Positions 1 to 7,795 of a DNA stretch of 29,002 nucleotides are shown here, in pieces (positions within the stretch are counted from its first letter, which is position 1; every line of letters starts with the position of its first letter). The position numbers and the translations under genes are program-made. Source of the DNA: JBEKDJ01 sp050014415. GTDB taxonomy: Bacteria > Desulfobacterota > BSN033 > UBA1163. The stretch is taken from NCBI GenBank assembly GCA_050014415.1, contig JBEKDJ010000014.1:1-29002 (forward strand), in the 5' to 3' direction. Below the pieces are notes generated by a model. The model made no database searches and was not told where the DNA came from. It was given only the letters and a program-made list of their open reading frames with translations.

Positions 1-41
1 AAGGTTACACTTTGCCAACATGATCATACAAATGATGGTTG

Positions 42-1115
42 TTAGTAATAGCCATATTCATATAAAGCTTGAGCAACGGCTTCTATATTCTCCAATGGCG
101 TATCAGGGGGAAGTTCACAGGCAGGCATCAGAATATAGCCGCCCGTATGTTTCATACCCTTGTTTAGGCAGCGTTTCACATCTTCGAATACCTCCTGAAA
201 TGACCCCACCTGCAATAGACCGGTGCTTATATTACCGGCAAGGACATAATCCTTACCTAAGAGTTGCCCTGTTTTTTCTAAATCCATTTCAAGTCCTATC
301 GAGAATATCGTTCTTGGCGGAAGTTGCATATCAACCCAGTGAACCAGATTGGAGGTGTGGTCCCCACACAGATGAACCATGATATTTCGAACTCCTTTTG
401 AGATGTAATATCCGAGTATTTCTTTGATATACGGCTTTGCGAATGCTTCGAAAGTCGTAGGAGAAATTAACCGGTTAGATTCCAAAGGGACCGAGCATTG
501 GATTCTACAGTTCTCAGCTCCAAACTTGCCTATTGTAATCTCTGCAGACCGGATGATGAAATTGGTAGCCTTGCGTTGCAGTTTGTGAATGGTTTCAGGG
601 AAACGTATCAGCCATTTAAGAAAATTTGTCTTTCCAACAATTCCTGCCGATAAGTTTGTAGGCGTTCCTCCTGGCAGTGACGCTGGAAACCCATGTTTAC
701 GGCTGATCGTGTTAAAACGGTCAATCAAAGGATTCATCCCTGCTGTTTGAGGGTCGGGATCTGGAAGAGAGTCGACCTCCTTTGGGTCTGTAATAACTGG
801 TTCAAAAGATTGTGGAGCAGCAAAGCGGTTATTATCTGGCCACAATATCTTCCCGCCGAACTCCCATGCCCCTCGATCCGCCCATCCATAACTCGGTCGT
901 GTATCCATCCAGGGATAGGTCTCCATGAGATGTAATCCCGCAGCGAAGGCTTTTTCAGGGTTCCTATAAAACTCTCCCCGGTCAATCCCATATATCCTCG
1001 CATTAAATCCCAATGAAAAGGGGTTAAAAGGAACCCTGTCAATCGGTTTCCCCAAAATCAATTCCGTGAGTCTCTCTTTGGATGTCATCCTATCTTTTTC
1101 TGAAAAATTGACCAT
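42..1115 (-). CDS. URO-D-fold methyltransferase-like protein (MtaA/CmuA type)
   Basis: This 357-residue protein belongs to the uroporphyrinogen decarboxylase superfamily, but probably not to haem synthesis. The N-terminal segment around residues 10-30 (TSKERL...GKPIDRVPF) is typical of the family. His248 and Cys250 (VHLCGDH) with Cys333 (MPACELPPDTP) form the HxC...C zinc pattern known from MtaA/CmuA-type corrinoid methyltransferases, where zinc activates a thiol. It is the last gene of the minus-strand operon, 23 bp after the second binding protein. No corrinoid protein lies in the window, so a methyl-transfer role is inferred from the motif alone. ATG at 1115 has an AAGGA about 12 bases upstream; ATG at 1088 (MTSKERL) is an alternative start. 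The substrate is unknown. Confidence 0.8.
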   Translation of the reverse strand: MVNFSEKDRMTSKERLTELILGKPIDRVPFNPFSLGFNARIYGIDRGEFYRNPEKAFAAGLHLMETYPWMDTRPSYGWADRGAWEFGGKILWPDNNRFAAPQSFEPVITDPKEVDSLPDPDPQTAGMNPLIDRFNTISRKHGFPASLPGGTPTNLSAGIVGKTNFLKWLIRFPETIHKLQRKATNFIIRSAEITIGKFGAENCRIQCSVPLESNRLISPTTFEAFAKPYIKEILGYYISKGVRNIMVHLCGDHTSNLVHWVDMQLPPRTIFSIGLEMDLEKTGQLLGKDYVLAGNISTGLLQVGSFQEVFEDVKRCLNKGMKHTGGYILMPACELPPDTPLENIEAVAQALYEYGYY

Positions 1116-1138
1116 GATCAGCCCAATTTCCTTTTTGC

Positions 1139-2074
1139 CTATTCCACGTTGTAAGAACCGATATTCTCCCTGCTTATCAAAACGCTGGGCACACTGAATT
1201 CATCTGGTATCTCTTCTCCTCTTAGAACCTTAAGAGCATCCCCCAAAACAATCCTGGCGACAGAGGCCGGTGAGAAAGCCACGCTTGCATCCATTAAACC
1301 TTTACGAATCGCATCGCGCGCTTCTTTAATAAGGTCCACACCAACAATAATCGTCTGGCTGTGTTTCTTCAGAACATTGACAGTATCGGCTACGCCCAAG
1401 GCCATTAAATCATTTGCGCAGAAAAAGGCCTTTATCCCGGTCTCACGTCTCATCATCTTCAAAGCGATATCCTTAGCCTTTTCCCGGTCAAAATCTGCTG
1501 GCTCCCGGTTTACACATTGAATCGATGGTTCTTTTGAGAAGATATCTGCTGCTCCTTGGGATCTTCCGATGGATTGGGCTGACTCTCTACGCCCTTCGAT
1601 AATGGCCACTTTTCCCCCGCCCAGTGACCGAAGTCTTTGTGCGATATAGGTTGCTCCGAGCAGGCCCTGCTGATAGAAATTAACCGTTCTAACTGGGCAA
1701 TAATAAGGCTTCGCATCCTTGACTGATTCCTGGTCTGTCTTTGCCCCAACATCCAATATGTGAATCCCTCTGTTTGCTGCGTGAAATATTCCAGGGACAA
1801 GGTTGCGGTTAAAAATAGGGTTTATGACAATGACGTCATACCCCAAGCCCTGCATATTCATAAATTCTCTCAACTGTGCATCAGCATCGTTTTCCGGAAA
1901 GGCCCAGAAATGGTCTACTTCAACCCCTATTTTAGAAGCAAAAAGTTCATACTGACTCTTCATTTCAGTCCAGAAAGGATTCGACTTATCGCCCAGTAAT
2001 ATCCCTATCCGATAAGGCTTCCTTGGCTTATTGCTATCATTCGCCTCACAGTTATCCTTATCGTCTTTGTTCAT
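1139..2074 (-). CDS. Ribose-type substrate-binding protein paralogue without signal peptide
   Basis: This 311-residue protein has the RbsB/peripla_BP fold and is clearly homologous along its length to the exported binding protein at 3870-4916. Shared blocks include NPFW, YDVIV, NFY.QG, AT/EYIAQRL, GGGKVA(I/V)IEG, CANDLMAL and VGVDLI. The chosen start, ATG at 2074, has AAGGAG about 8 bases upstream; the reading frame is open further upstream but lacks a better site. The N-terminus (MNKDDKDNCEANDSNKPRK) is hydrophilic, with no signal peptide or lipobox. There is also no helix-turn-helix, so it is not a LacI-type repressor. It overlaps the end of the PfkB kinase gene by 17 bp. A cytoplasmic ligand-binding or sensing role is an inference. 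Confidence 0.85.
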   Translation of the reverse strand: MNKDDKDNCEANDSNKPRKPYRIGILLGDKSNPFWTEMKSQYELFASKIGVEVDHFWAFPENDADAQLREFMNMQGLGYDVIVINPIFNRNLVPGIFHAANRGIHILDVGAKTDQESVKDAKPYYCPVRTVNFYQQGLLGATYIAQRLRSLGGGKVAIIEGRRESAQSIGRSQGAADIFSKEPSIQCVNREPADFDREKAKDIALKMMRRETGIKAFFCANDLMALGVADTVNVLKKHSQTIIVGVDLIKEARDAIRKGLMDASVAFSPASVARIVLGDALKVLRGEEIPDEFSVPSVLISRENIGSYNVE

Positions 2075-3044
2075 TCCGTGCTCCTTGATTTTCCAAAATG
2101 GATTCATTTTGATGATGCTCAAGAAACCGCCTGACATCCGCTTCGTTCGCTTTCAACCTAGGACCTGGCTGCATGCACTTGATAGCAGCGCAAGCGCTCG
2201 CAAATTCAATCGACGGTTTCATGTCACAACCTCTGATAAAGTGCGAGTAGATGAGTCCTCCGGCAAATGCATCGCCGGCTCCGGTTGTATCCGATACCTT
2301 TACACGAAATGCCGGGGCAACAAGGGTCTCTTCTTTGTTGATCCAAATTGCCCCTTTGTCACCCAGCGTGGCAATTACCCCCGCTTCAGGAAGGTACTTC
2401 TTGTAAACGGCCAACCCTGCCTCCATGCCATCAGCCTTGGCTGAAAGCTCCAGTAGCCCTTCCCTGCTCGAACAAAAGAGGTCGCAAAGAGAGATCATCT
2501 CTTCAAGCTCCCCTCTGGAGACACGGCAGAGTTCCATAAAAGAGGGAGTGCATTCGAGGTTAAAGAAGACTGGTATCCCCTTTTCTCTGCATAATCTGGC
2601 AAGCTTAAGAGCTGGTCTTCCTGCGAACATATCCGTATAAAAAATTCTCACGCTTTTTAGCATCTCTAAGTTGACTTCATCTTCAGAAAGGGATAAAAAG
2701 CTATCCCCAAGATTTGCAAAGATCGCCTTGGAGCCATTGGGGGCAACTGTAATAAAAGTGTGGAGCGTGGTGCCGCCTTTCTTAGTCAGCAGATAATGAG
2801 TGGACACTCCAGCCCCTTTGAGATCCTTAATTAAGATGTTTCCGTACTGATCATCTCCAACTTTGGCCAAAATACTGCAACAAGCACCCATGTTTGCGAG
2901 GGTCACAAGTACGTTGGCACAGCTACCACCGGGCAATAACTTCTCTTCATGAACAAAGGCAAACCCGTCTTCACGGGGTAGATCCTCACATTGCAAGACA
3001 ATGTCCATGGCTACAGCTCCCAATCCCAATACATCAACTTTCAT
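2058..3044 (-). CDS. PfkB-family carbohydrate/nucleoside kinase
   Basis: This 328-residue protein is a ribokinase-like ATP-dependent kinase. The N-terminal region carries the substrate-lid glycine motif (LPGGSCANV, about residues 37-45). The C-terminal region has the family's second signature with the catalytic Asp and anion hole, DTTGAGDAFAGG, near residue 250. Length is normal for the family. It overlaps the ATPase gene upstream by 11 bp and the second binding protein gene downstream by 17 bp, so translation is probably coupled. Beside a ribose-type importer it presumably phosphorylates the imported sugar, polyol or nucleoside; the exact substrate cannot be read from the sequence. Confidence 0.9.
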   Translation of the reverse strand: MKVDVLGLGAVAMDIVLQCEDLPREDGFAFVHEEKLLPGGSCANVLVTLANMGACCSILAKVGDDQYGNILIKDLKGAGVSTHYLLTKKGGTTLHTFITVAPNGSKAIFANLGDSFLSLSEDEVNLEMLKSVRIFYTDMFAGRPALKLARLCREKGIPVFFNLECTPSFMELCRVSRGELEEMISLCDLFCSSREGLLELSAKADGMEAGLAVYKKYLPEAGVIATLGDKGAIWINKEETLVAPAFRVKVSDTTGAGDAFAGGLIYSHFIRGCDMKPSIEFASACAAIKCMQPGPRLKANEADVRRFLEHHQNESILENQGARNEQRR

Positions 3045-3804
3045 AACTTAATGGTCCTCCCACATCTGGTCCTCCCCTTCCAACAAACATCATCTGAGCC
3101 AAGTCATCAGGTTTTAACCTCTTTAAAGGACCACACCAGACGTTTCGTCCCCCCTTGAGAACCAGGGCGCGATCTGCCACACGAAACAACTCCTGAAGAT
3201 TGTGGGTTACCATCACAAGAGAGCGCCCCTGGTCTTTGAGGTCAATGATCAATTTCAAAACCCTTTCCTGCTCCACTAAGGCCATGCTCGCAGTGGGTTC
3301 GTCAAGCAGAATGACCTCTGGCTGAAAAAGGAGACAGCGACAAATCGCAATGGCCTGCTGTTGACCGCCCGAAAGGTTTCGAACTGGTTCGTTTATGTTG
3401 TATAGATCGATGCCAAGATTTTGAAGGAATTGAAGGGCCTTTTGGGACATGCGGTTCTTATCCAAGATCCGAAGAGGGCGAACGATGTATCGTCCTAAGT
3501 AAATGTTCTCCCAGACGGTCAGACTCCCGCAAAGGGATAAATCCTGATATACCATTTCAATACCAAGGCTTCTGGATTGCCGGGGAGAGTTGATAGAAAC
3601 CTTCTGACCTCCGATGAAGATATCTCCACCATCTCTGGCTGCAACACCCGCAAGGATTTTCAACATGGTCGATTTGCCAGCCCCATTATCTCCAACCAGG
3701 CCAAGCACCTCACCTTGGGATAACTCCAAATGGGCTTGTTCTAAAGCGACCTTTCCTCCAAAGTGCTTGGAGATATTTTCCATTCTGACCAGATAGTTGT
3801 TCAT
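3034..3804 (-). CDS. Ribose-type ABC transporter ATP-binding protein, single domain
   Basis: This is an ABC ATPase of about 256 residues with Walker A (GDNGAGKST), Q-loop (YQDLSL), signature LSGGQQQ, Walker B (VILLDEPTAS) and H-loop (VTHN). Most ribose/galactose importers use a duplicated ATPase of about 500 residues; this is the single-domain form seen in FrcA-like systems. The frame is open back to ATG 3873, which overlaps the upstream stop as ATGA, but that would add a proline-rich, family-untypical N-terminus encoded across a strong hairpin. ATG 3804 (MNNYLVRMENISKHFGG) is therefore preferred, although its Shine-Dalgarno sequence is weak. It energises the permease at 4940-5884. Confidence 0.9.
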   Translation of the reverse strand: MNNYLVRMENISKHFGGKVALEQAHLELSQGEVLGLVGDNGAGKSTMLKILAGVAARDGGDIFIGGQKVSINSPRQSRSLGIEMVYQDLSLCGSLTVWENIYLGRYIVRPLRILDKNRMSQKALQFLQNLGIDLYNINEPVRNLSGGQQQAIAICRCLLFQPEVILLDEPTASMALVEQERVLKLIIDLKDQGRSLVMVTHNLQELFRVADRALVLKGGRNVWCGPLKRLKPDDLAQMMFVGRGGPDVGGPLSYES

Positions 3805-3831
3805 AAATGATTTCTGTGTAGACCTTGGCCT

Positions 3832-3857
3832 GGATGGGGGGGGTAGATCCCCCATCC
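3832..3857 (-). promoter_or_regulatory. Intercistronic hairpin between binding-protein and ATPase genes
   Basis: A perfect 9-bp inverted repeat (GGATGGGGG against CCCCCATCC, 8-nt loop) lies just after the stop of the binding-protein gene and before the preferred ATPase start. There is no T-run, so it is not an intrinsic terminator. Stem-loops after binding-protein genes are known in ABC operons, where they protect the upstream mRNA and let the binding protein be made in excess over the membrane parts. That role is inferred here. Confidence 0.6.
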
Positions 3858-3869
3858 AAGTAATACCAA

Positions 3870-4916
3870 TCATTTCCAGTCGGATAGTAAGTGGATATTA
3901 TCTTTAGTCGCCAGGACACTAGCGACATAGAGATCATCGGGAATCCTTTTTCCCATGGCGGCGGCGATGGCCGCCCTGGTGCACAGCTCACCGATAACAA
4001 AGGGGCTGAAAGCAACTGAACCCGCAAGTCTCCCCTGGGCAATGGCTTCCTTGCCCTGAGGGATCAGGTCGATTCCGACAACCACCACCTGACCCTTTTT
4101 ACCGGCTGCCTCAATGGCTTCAACGGCTGCTAATGCCATGACATCGTTTGCACACATGATCCCTTTTAAGTCGGGATGCGCCTGGAGCAAATTGGTCGTT
4201 ACATTATAGGCCTTCATACGGTCCCAATCTCCCGGTTGAACCGACACAAGTTTGAGGGAGGGCTCACCATTGAATACGTCTTTTGCTCCATCTCGCCGCG
4301 CCTCGGATTGGGGGGCCCCAGGCAGCCCCTCGATGACAGCCACCTTCCCGCCTCCCCCTTTCTTAAGCCGTTGGGCGATGTATTCGGCTCCGATCTTTCC
4401 CTGAGCATAAAAGTTAACCAGTTCAATCGCAATCGGATCGGCCCCGGCCTCCCTGGCTGCTTTCACGTCGACTCGTTTTTCTGTGATGGTGATGATTCCT
4501 TTCTTCGTCGCCTTAACCAATCCAGGAATGAGGTTCTGAGCAGTGATCGTATGAGCAACGATCACATCATAATCCTTAGCCACCATGTTCTCCAGGATAT
4601 TCAGTTGGGCAGTAAGGCTGTTTTCCTGGGGGGCAGCCTGCACATCGATTTGAATCCCGAATTCCTTAGCAGCGCTTTCGTACCCTTCTTTCATTGAAAC
4701 CCAGAAAGGGTTGGCTAAAGTGATCAGGACGACCCCGATTCGTAAAGGTTGCTTAGGTTTGGGTATATCCCCTAACCTTGAAAAGGTCTCCATCCGGGAT
4801 TTTTGAAAAAGCGTGGGTTCAGCCTGCGATCTCCCCACGCCCACACTATGGATTAAAGTAATTGCCATGATTGTGATCACCAAAGTACTAATTACCGCAT
4901 TTAGTTTCTTTCTCAT
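3870..4916 (-). CDS. Exported ribose-type substrate-binding protein
   Basis: This 348-residue RbsB-like solute receptor starts with MRKK and a hydrophobic stretch (about residues 8-32) typical of a Sec signal peptide; there is no clear lipobox. The mature part carries peripla_BP features: NPFWVSMKEGYE, YDVIVAHT, GGGKVAVIEG, CANDVMAL and VVVGIDLI. ATG 4916 is preferred over the longer frame because GGAGAGGAG sits about 7 bases upstream. It follows the permease gene after 23 bp. It should deliver a sugar-like ligand to the permease and ATPase beside it. A paralogue lacking the signal peptide lies two genes downstream. Confidence 0.9.
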   Translation of the reverse strand: MRKKLNAVISTLVITIMAITLIHSVGVGRSQAEPTLFQKSRMETFSRLGDIPKPKQPLRIGVVLITLANPFWVSMKEGYESAAKEFGIQIDVQAAPQENSLTAQLNILENMVAKDYDVIVAHTITAQNLIPGLVKATKKGIITITEKRVDVKAAREAGADPIAIELVNFYAQGKIGAEYIAQRLKKGGGGKVAVIEGLPGAPQSEARRDGAKDVFNGEPSLKLVSVQPGDWDRMKAYNVTTNLLQAHPDLKGIMCANDVMALAAVEAIEAAGKKGQVVVVGIDLIPQGKEAIAQGRLAGSVAFSPFVIGELCTRAAIAAAMGKRIPDDLYVASVLATKDNIHLLSDWK

Positions 4917-4939
4917 CTTTTTTCTCCTCTCCATTTTGT

Positions 4940-5884
4940 TTAATGGTGATTGATTATTCCCTTCCGTCGGATTCTGTCAGCCAGCACCGCCAGGATGAAG
5001 ACCAGTCCGATGACGAGCTGCTGATAATAAGAAGGAACATTAATTATCGTGAGTCCGTTTCCCAAGATTCCAATGATCAAGGCTCCGAGTAATGTCCCGC
5101 CAATATTGGCTTCGCCGCCAAAGAAGCTCGTTCCCCCCATGACGACCGCGGCGATGGCCTCAAGTTCTATCCCCAGCCCGGCTATGGCTTCGGCTGTATT
5201 GAGTCGTGCCGTTACAATGACTCCTGCGAGAGCAGCCGTTGATCCCGAAAAGGCATAGGTGGCAATGAGGGTTCCGGCAACCGGCACACCCATTCGATAG
5301 GCTCCTTCGCGATTGTCACCCACTGCCCGGGCATTGGCACCGAATCGGGTCCACATGATAATAAGGTAGCCTACCCCAGCGACCATCAATGCCAAAATCG
5401 CGGAAAGGGGGACAGCCCCCCATCGGTCCATCCCGATTATACGGAAACCTATAGGCATCCCGTAGATAGGCCTGGCTTCCGTAAAGATCAGAGCCAGGGC
5501 CCTGAAAATGCCAGCGGTCCCAAGAGTGACGATGAAAGGGGACAGGCCAAGGGTTGCAATACCAAAACCGTTTAACGAGCCCATGAAAGCTCCTGAAAAG
5601 ATTCCTAAAGCAATACATTCAGCGACTCCTATTCCATATTTCATGGTCCAAGCCATGATAATGCCACTGAGGGCAAGAATAGAACCAATCGATAGATCTA
5701 TCCCTGCTGTGCCGATGACCAGGGTCATTCCCACAGCAGCGATGATAGGCACTGCCGATTGAACTAAGATATTGGTAAGGTTCTCCCAAGTCAGAAAATA
5801 AGGAGAAGAGATACTGAAGAGGCCTCCAATGATCACGATAAATCCTAGTAGGCCTAACCTTTGAAAACGATCAAAACGAGCCAT
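4940..5884 (-). CDS. Ribose-type ABC transporter permease (RbsC family)
   Basis: This 314-residue, very hydrophobic protein has about eight to ten membrane segments. It carries the BPD_transp_2 family blocks: GMTLVIGTAGIDLSIGSI after the second or third segment, NGFGIATLGLSPFIVTLGT, the cytoplasmic coupling region GDNREGAYRMGVPV, and GGTSFFGGEANIGGT. Length is normal. ATG 5884 has AGGA about 8 bases upstream and lies 9 bp after the activator gene. It forms the inner-membrane channel of the importer; only one permease gene is present, so a homodimer is expected. Context, not sequence, suggests a non-standard cargo. Confidence 0.93.
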   Translation of the reverse strand: MARFDRFQRLGLLGFIVIIGGLFSISSPYFLTWENLTNILVQSAVPIIAAVGMTLVIGTAGIDLSIGSILALSGIIMAWTMKYGIGVAECIALGIFSGAFMGSLNGFGIATLGLSPFIVTLGTAGIFRALALIFTEARPIYGMPIGFRIIGMDRWGAVPLSAILALMVAGVGYLIIMWTRFGANARAVGDNREGAYRMGVPVAGTLIATYAFSGSTAALAGVIVTARLNTAEAIAGLGIELEAIAAVVMGGTSFFGGEANIGGTLLGALIIGILGNGLTIINVPSYYQQLVIGLVFILAVLADRIRRKGIINHH

Positions 5885-5893
5885 ATACCAATC

Positions 5894-6646
5894 CTATCGT
5901 TTTAATTCTTGGGCGATGATTGCAGCTCCATACGCTCCCACCATTTGAGGATCTTCAGGAATCTTTACTTCGCAGCCAAGTGCATCACCCAGCAGATATA
6001 TAAGACAAGGGTTCTTGGCAACACCCCCTGCAAAGACAATATCAGGTGTCGTCGAAACCCGTTTCATCAGAGAAAGGGTTCGGTTTAGAATTGCCATGTG
6101 AATACCGCGGGCGATGTCCTCCCTTTTTTGTCTTTTGGCCAGGAGGGATGTCACTTCTGATTGAGCGAATACCGTGCACATGCTGTTGATCTGGATGTTG
6201 CCATCTGCACTTAATGCTTCTCTTCCGAACTCTTCCAAATCGTAGCCAAGTGTCTTAGCGATGATCTCCAGAAACATGCCCGTACCGGCCGCACAACGGT
6301 CATTCATCTCAAATTTGGAGACTTTACCCCTTTCATCTAAAGCAATTGCTTTCGTATCCTGGCCACCTATATCCAGAATAGCACGGCAACTGGGGAAAAG
6401 CGCTTTTGCTCCCCGGGCAAATGCCTTGATTTCAGTAACCGTAGGTACATCAAATTCAGTCTCAAAAAAATGTCTTCCGTAACCAGTGGCAAGAATCTTG
6501 TCAAAGGAGGTCTGCTCCATAAGTTTCTTGCATTGCTCAAGAGGATCATGGGTTGTGTCGGCCAGGAAAAAATTGATGATCTCTCCTCCCTCGACTGTGA
6601 CCAGCTTAACGGTCCTCGAACCAATATCGATTCCTGCTGTCCTCAT
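5894..6646 (-). CDS. ATP-dependent activator of double-cubane/2-hydroxyacyl-CoA dehydratase (YjiL/HgdC family)
   Basis: This 250-residue ASKHA-fold ATPase belongs to the BadF/BadG/BcrA/BcrD family. Visible elements are the N-terminal phosphate loop GIDIGSRTVK, the second phosphate motif LDIGGQDTKAI near residue 93, and the two cysteines in NDRCAAGTG and SMCTVFAQSE that hold one [4Fe-4S] cluster between two subunits in this family. The C-terminal FAGGVAKN and GAYGAA motifs are also present. Known members inject one electron into a dehydratase or reductase partner at the cost of ATP. Its ATG abuts the stop codon of the DCCP gene at 6647, so partner assignment is firm; the electron donor is not visible. 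Confidence 0.93.
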   Translation of the reverse strand: MRTAGIDIGSRTVKLVTVEGGEIINFFLADTTHDPLEQCKKLMEQTSFDKILATGYGRHFFETEFDVPTVTEIKAFARGAKALFPSCRAILDIGGQDTKAIALDERGKVSKFEMNDRCAAGTGMFLEIIAKTLGYDLEEFGREALSADGNIQINSMCTVFAQSEVTSLLAKRQKREDIARGIHMAILNRTLSLMKRVSTTPDIVFAGGVAKNPCLIYLLGDALGCEVKIPEDPQMVGAYGAAIIAQELKR

Positions 6647-7792
6647 TTAACCTTTCACCATCTCCCAAAAAGCTTCAATTCGAACCCTTAACTGCTCCGT
6701 ATCGGATTCAGAATAATCGGTTTCAAGATGCAAGAAGGGCAGATGGAAATTTTTTTCCACAAACTTCCCAATGCCGTAAGATTCCACATTGTAGGTGTGG
6801 CAAGCCTGCCATGTCAGGTCTACCACACCATCTACCAGAAAGTCTTTGATTAATTCAGCAAGCAACTCGTATCTACCAGGGTTGGGTGACATGACGGAAC
6901 AGGGTGTTGCCAGATACTTCTCGGCAATGGCCTGAAGAGGTTCTTTCTCTTCATCAACGGTGAAAACAGATCGATACCCCCCGCAGGTTTCAAAGCACAC
7001 CACATTAGCCCCCGCTTTTTCGATTAATCGAACCACCTTGTCGGAACCAATTCCTACAGGAACACCTGTGAGTAGAATCCTGGGTGTATTCTGGGTGAAA
7101 AGGCTTTCCTTCTGAAGCGCTTTCTTTTGAATTTCTTCAACGAACTCGTTCATCAGGGTAATTCCCAGTTTCTTATCCATAAAAAATCCTGTCTTAAACT
7201 TGATGTTTAGAAGCTCCATGCCGCTGATTGGAGAAGGTTTTATCTTCGCCAGGTCCATCAAGGCTTTCTTGGCCTTGCGTTCTTTGTTCGTCAGACAGAT
7301 AGCACCGGACAGTCTTTCATCCGTAATTTGTACCCCGGCTTCTTTTTCCACTCTCTCTTTGAACCTTTTAACCTCTTGATACCAAAAGGATAATGCTGTT
7401 TCTGAGTCCTGATTCTGAGGCAACTGAAGGATGTAAATGGGTCGGAATTCTGCTAAAAGTTCAAACATCTTTTTCTTGCCGTCACATGTGGTCTCCCCTA
7501 CCACCAGATCGGAGAAACGAAAATAAGGACACGTGTCGGTGGCAGCATACCCGTAACTGCTTTTGATCAGAGGACATAAGTTTCTTGGCAATACTTTTTC
7601 AGCCGCCTCAATGGGATCGTTTTTGGTACCGCAAAGGGAGACGGGAATCGCCCCGGCAGCGATGGCCAATTCCACCGGGGAATAAAGGCAATAGAATCCA
7701 ATGACTTTTCTGCCCTCCCGCTTTGCTTGATCTATATCAAGAAGGTTCTGTTCCGAGATTTGTTGTAATTTAGCAAATCTCGCAAGGTTCAT
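6647..7792 (-). CDS. Double-cubane cluster protein, copy A (YjiM/DCCP, 2-hydroxyacyl-CoA dehydratase superfamily)
   Basis: This 381-residue protein matches the YjiM/DCCP branch by several blocks: FYCLYSPVELAIAAGA, SLCGT, PRNLCPLIKSSYG, TCPYF..SDLVVGETTCDGKKKM, ETCGG, CSVMSPN, QACHTYNVES and the final LETDYSESD..QL..R.EAF. The conserved cysteines of the cluster region are all present. Characterised DCCP carries an [8Fe-9S] double cubane and, with its ATPase, reduces small molecules such as acetylene; the natural substrate is unknown. Superfamily relatives dehydrate 2-hydroxyacyl-CoA or reduce benzoyl-CoA. It begins 3 bp after copy B and ends directly against the activator gene. It may be a homodimer or pair with copy B. 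Confidence 0.9.
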   Translation of the reverse strand: MNLARFAKLQQISEQNLLDIDQAKREGRKVIGFYCLYSPVELAIAAGAIPVSLCGTKNDPIEAAEKVLPRNLCPLIKSSYGYAATDTCPYFRFSDLVVGETTCDGKKKMFELLAEFRPIYILQLPQNQDSETALSFWYQEVKRFKERVEKEAGVQITDERLSGAICLTNKERKAKKALMDLAKIKPSPISGMELLNIKFKTGFFMDKKLGITLMNEFVEEIQKKALQKESLFTQNTPRILLTGVPVGIGSDKVVRLIEKAGANVVCFETCGGYRSVFTVDEEKEPLQAIAEKYLATPCSVMSPNPGRYELLAELIKDFLVDGVVDLTWQACHTYNVESYGIGKFVEKNFHLPFLHLETDYSESDTEQLRVRIEAFWEMVKG

Positions 7793-7795
7793 GGT

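Noticed and set aside
4176..4697. 173-residue plus-strand frame
   Set aside because: Antisense shadow of the exported binding-protein gene, without a ribosome-binding site or recognisable motifs.
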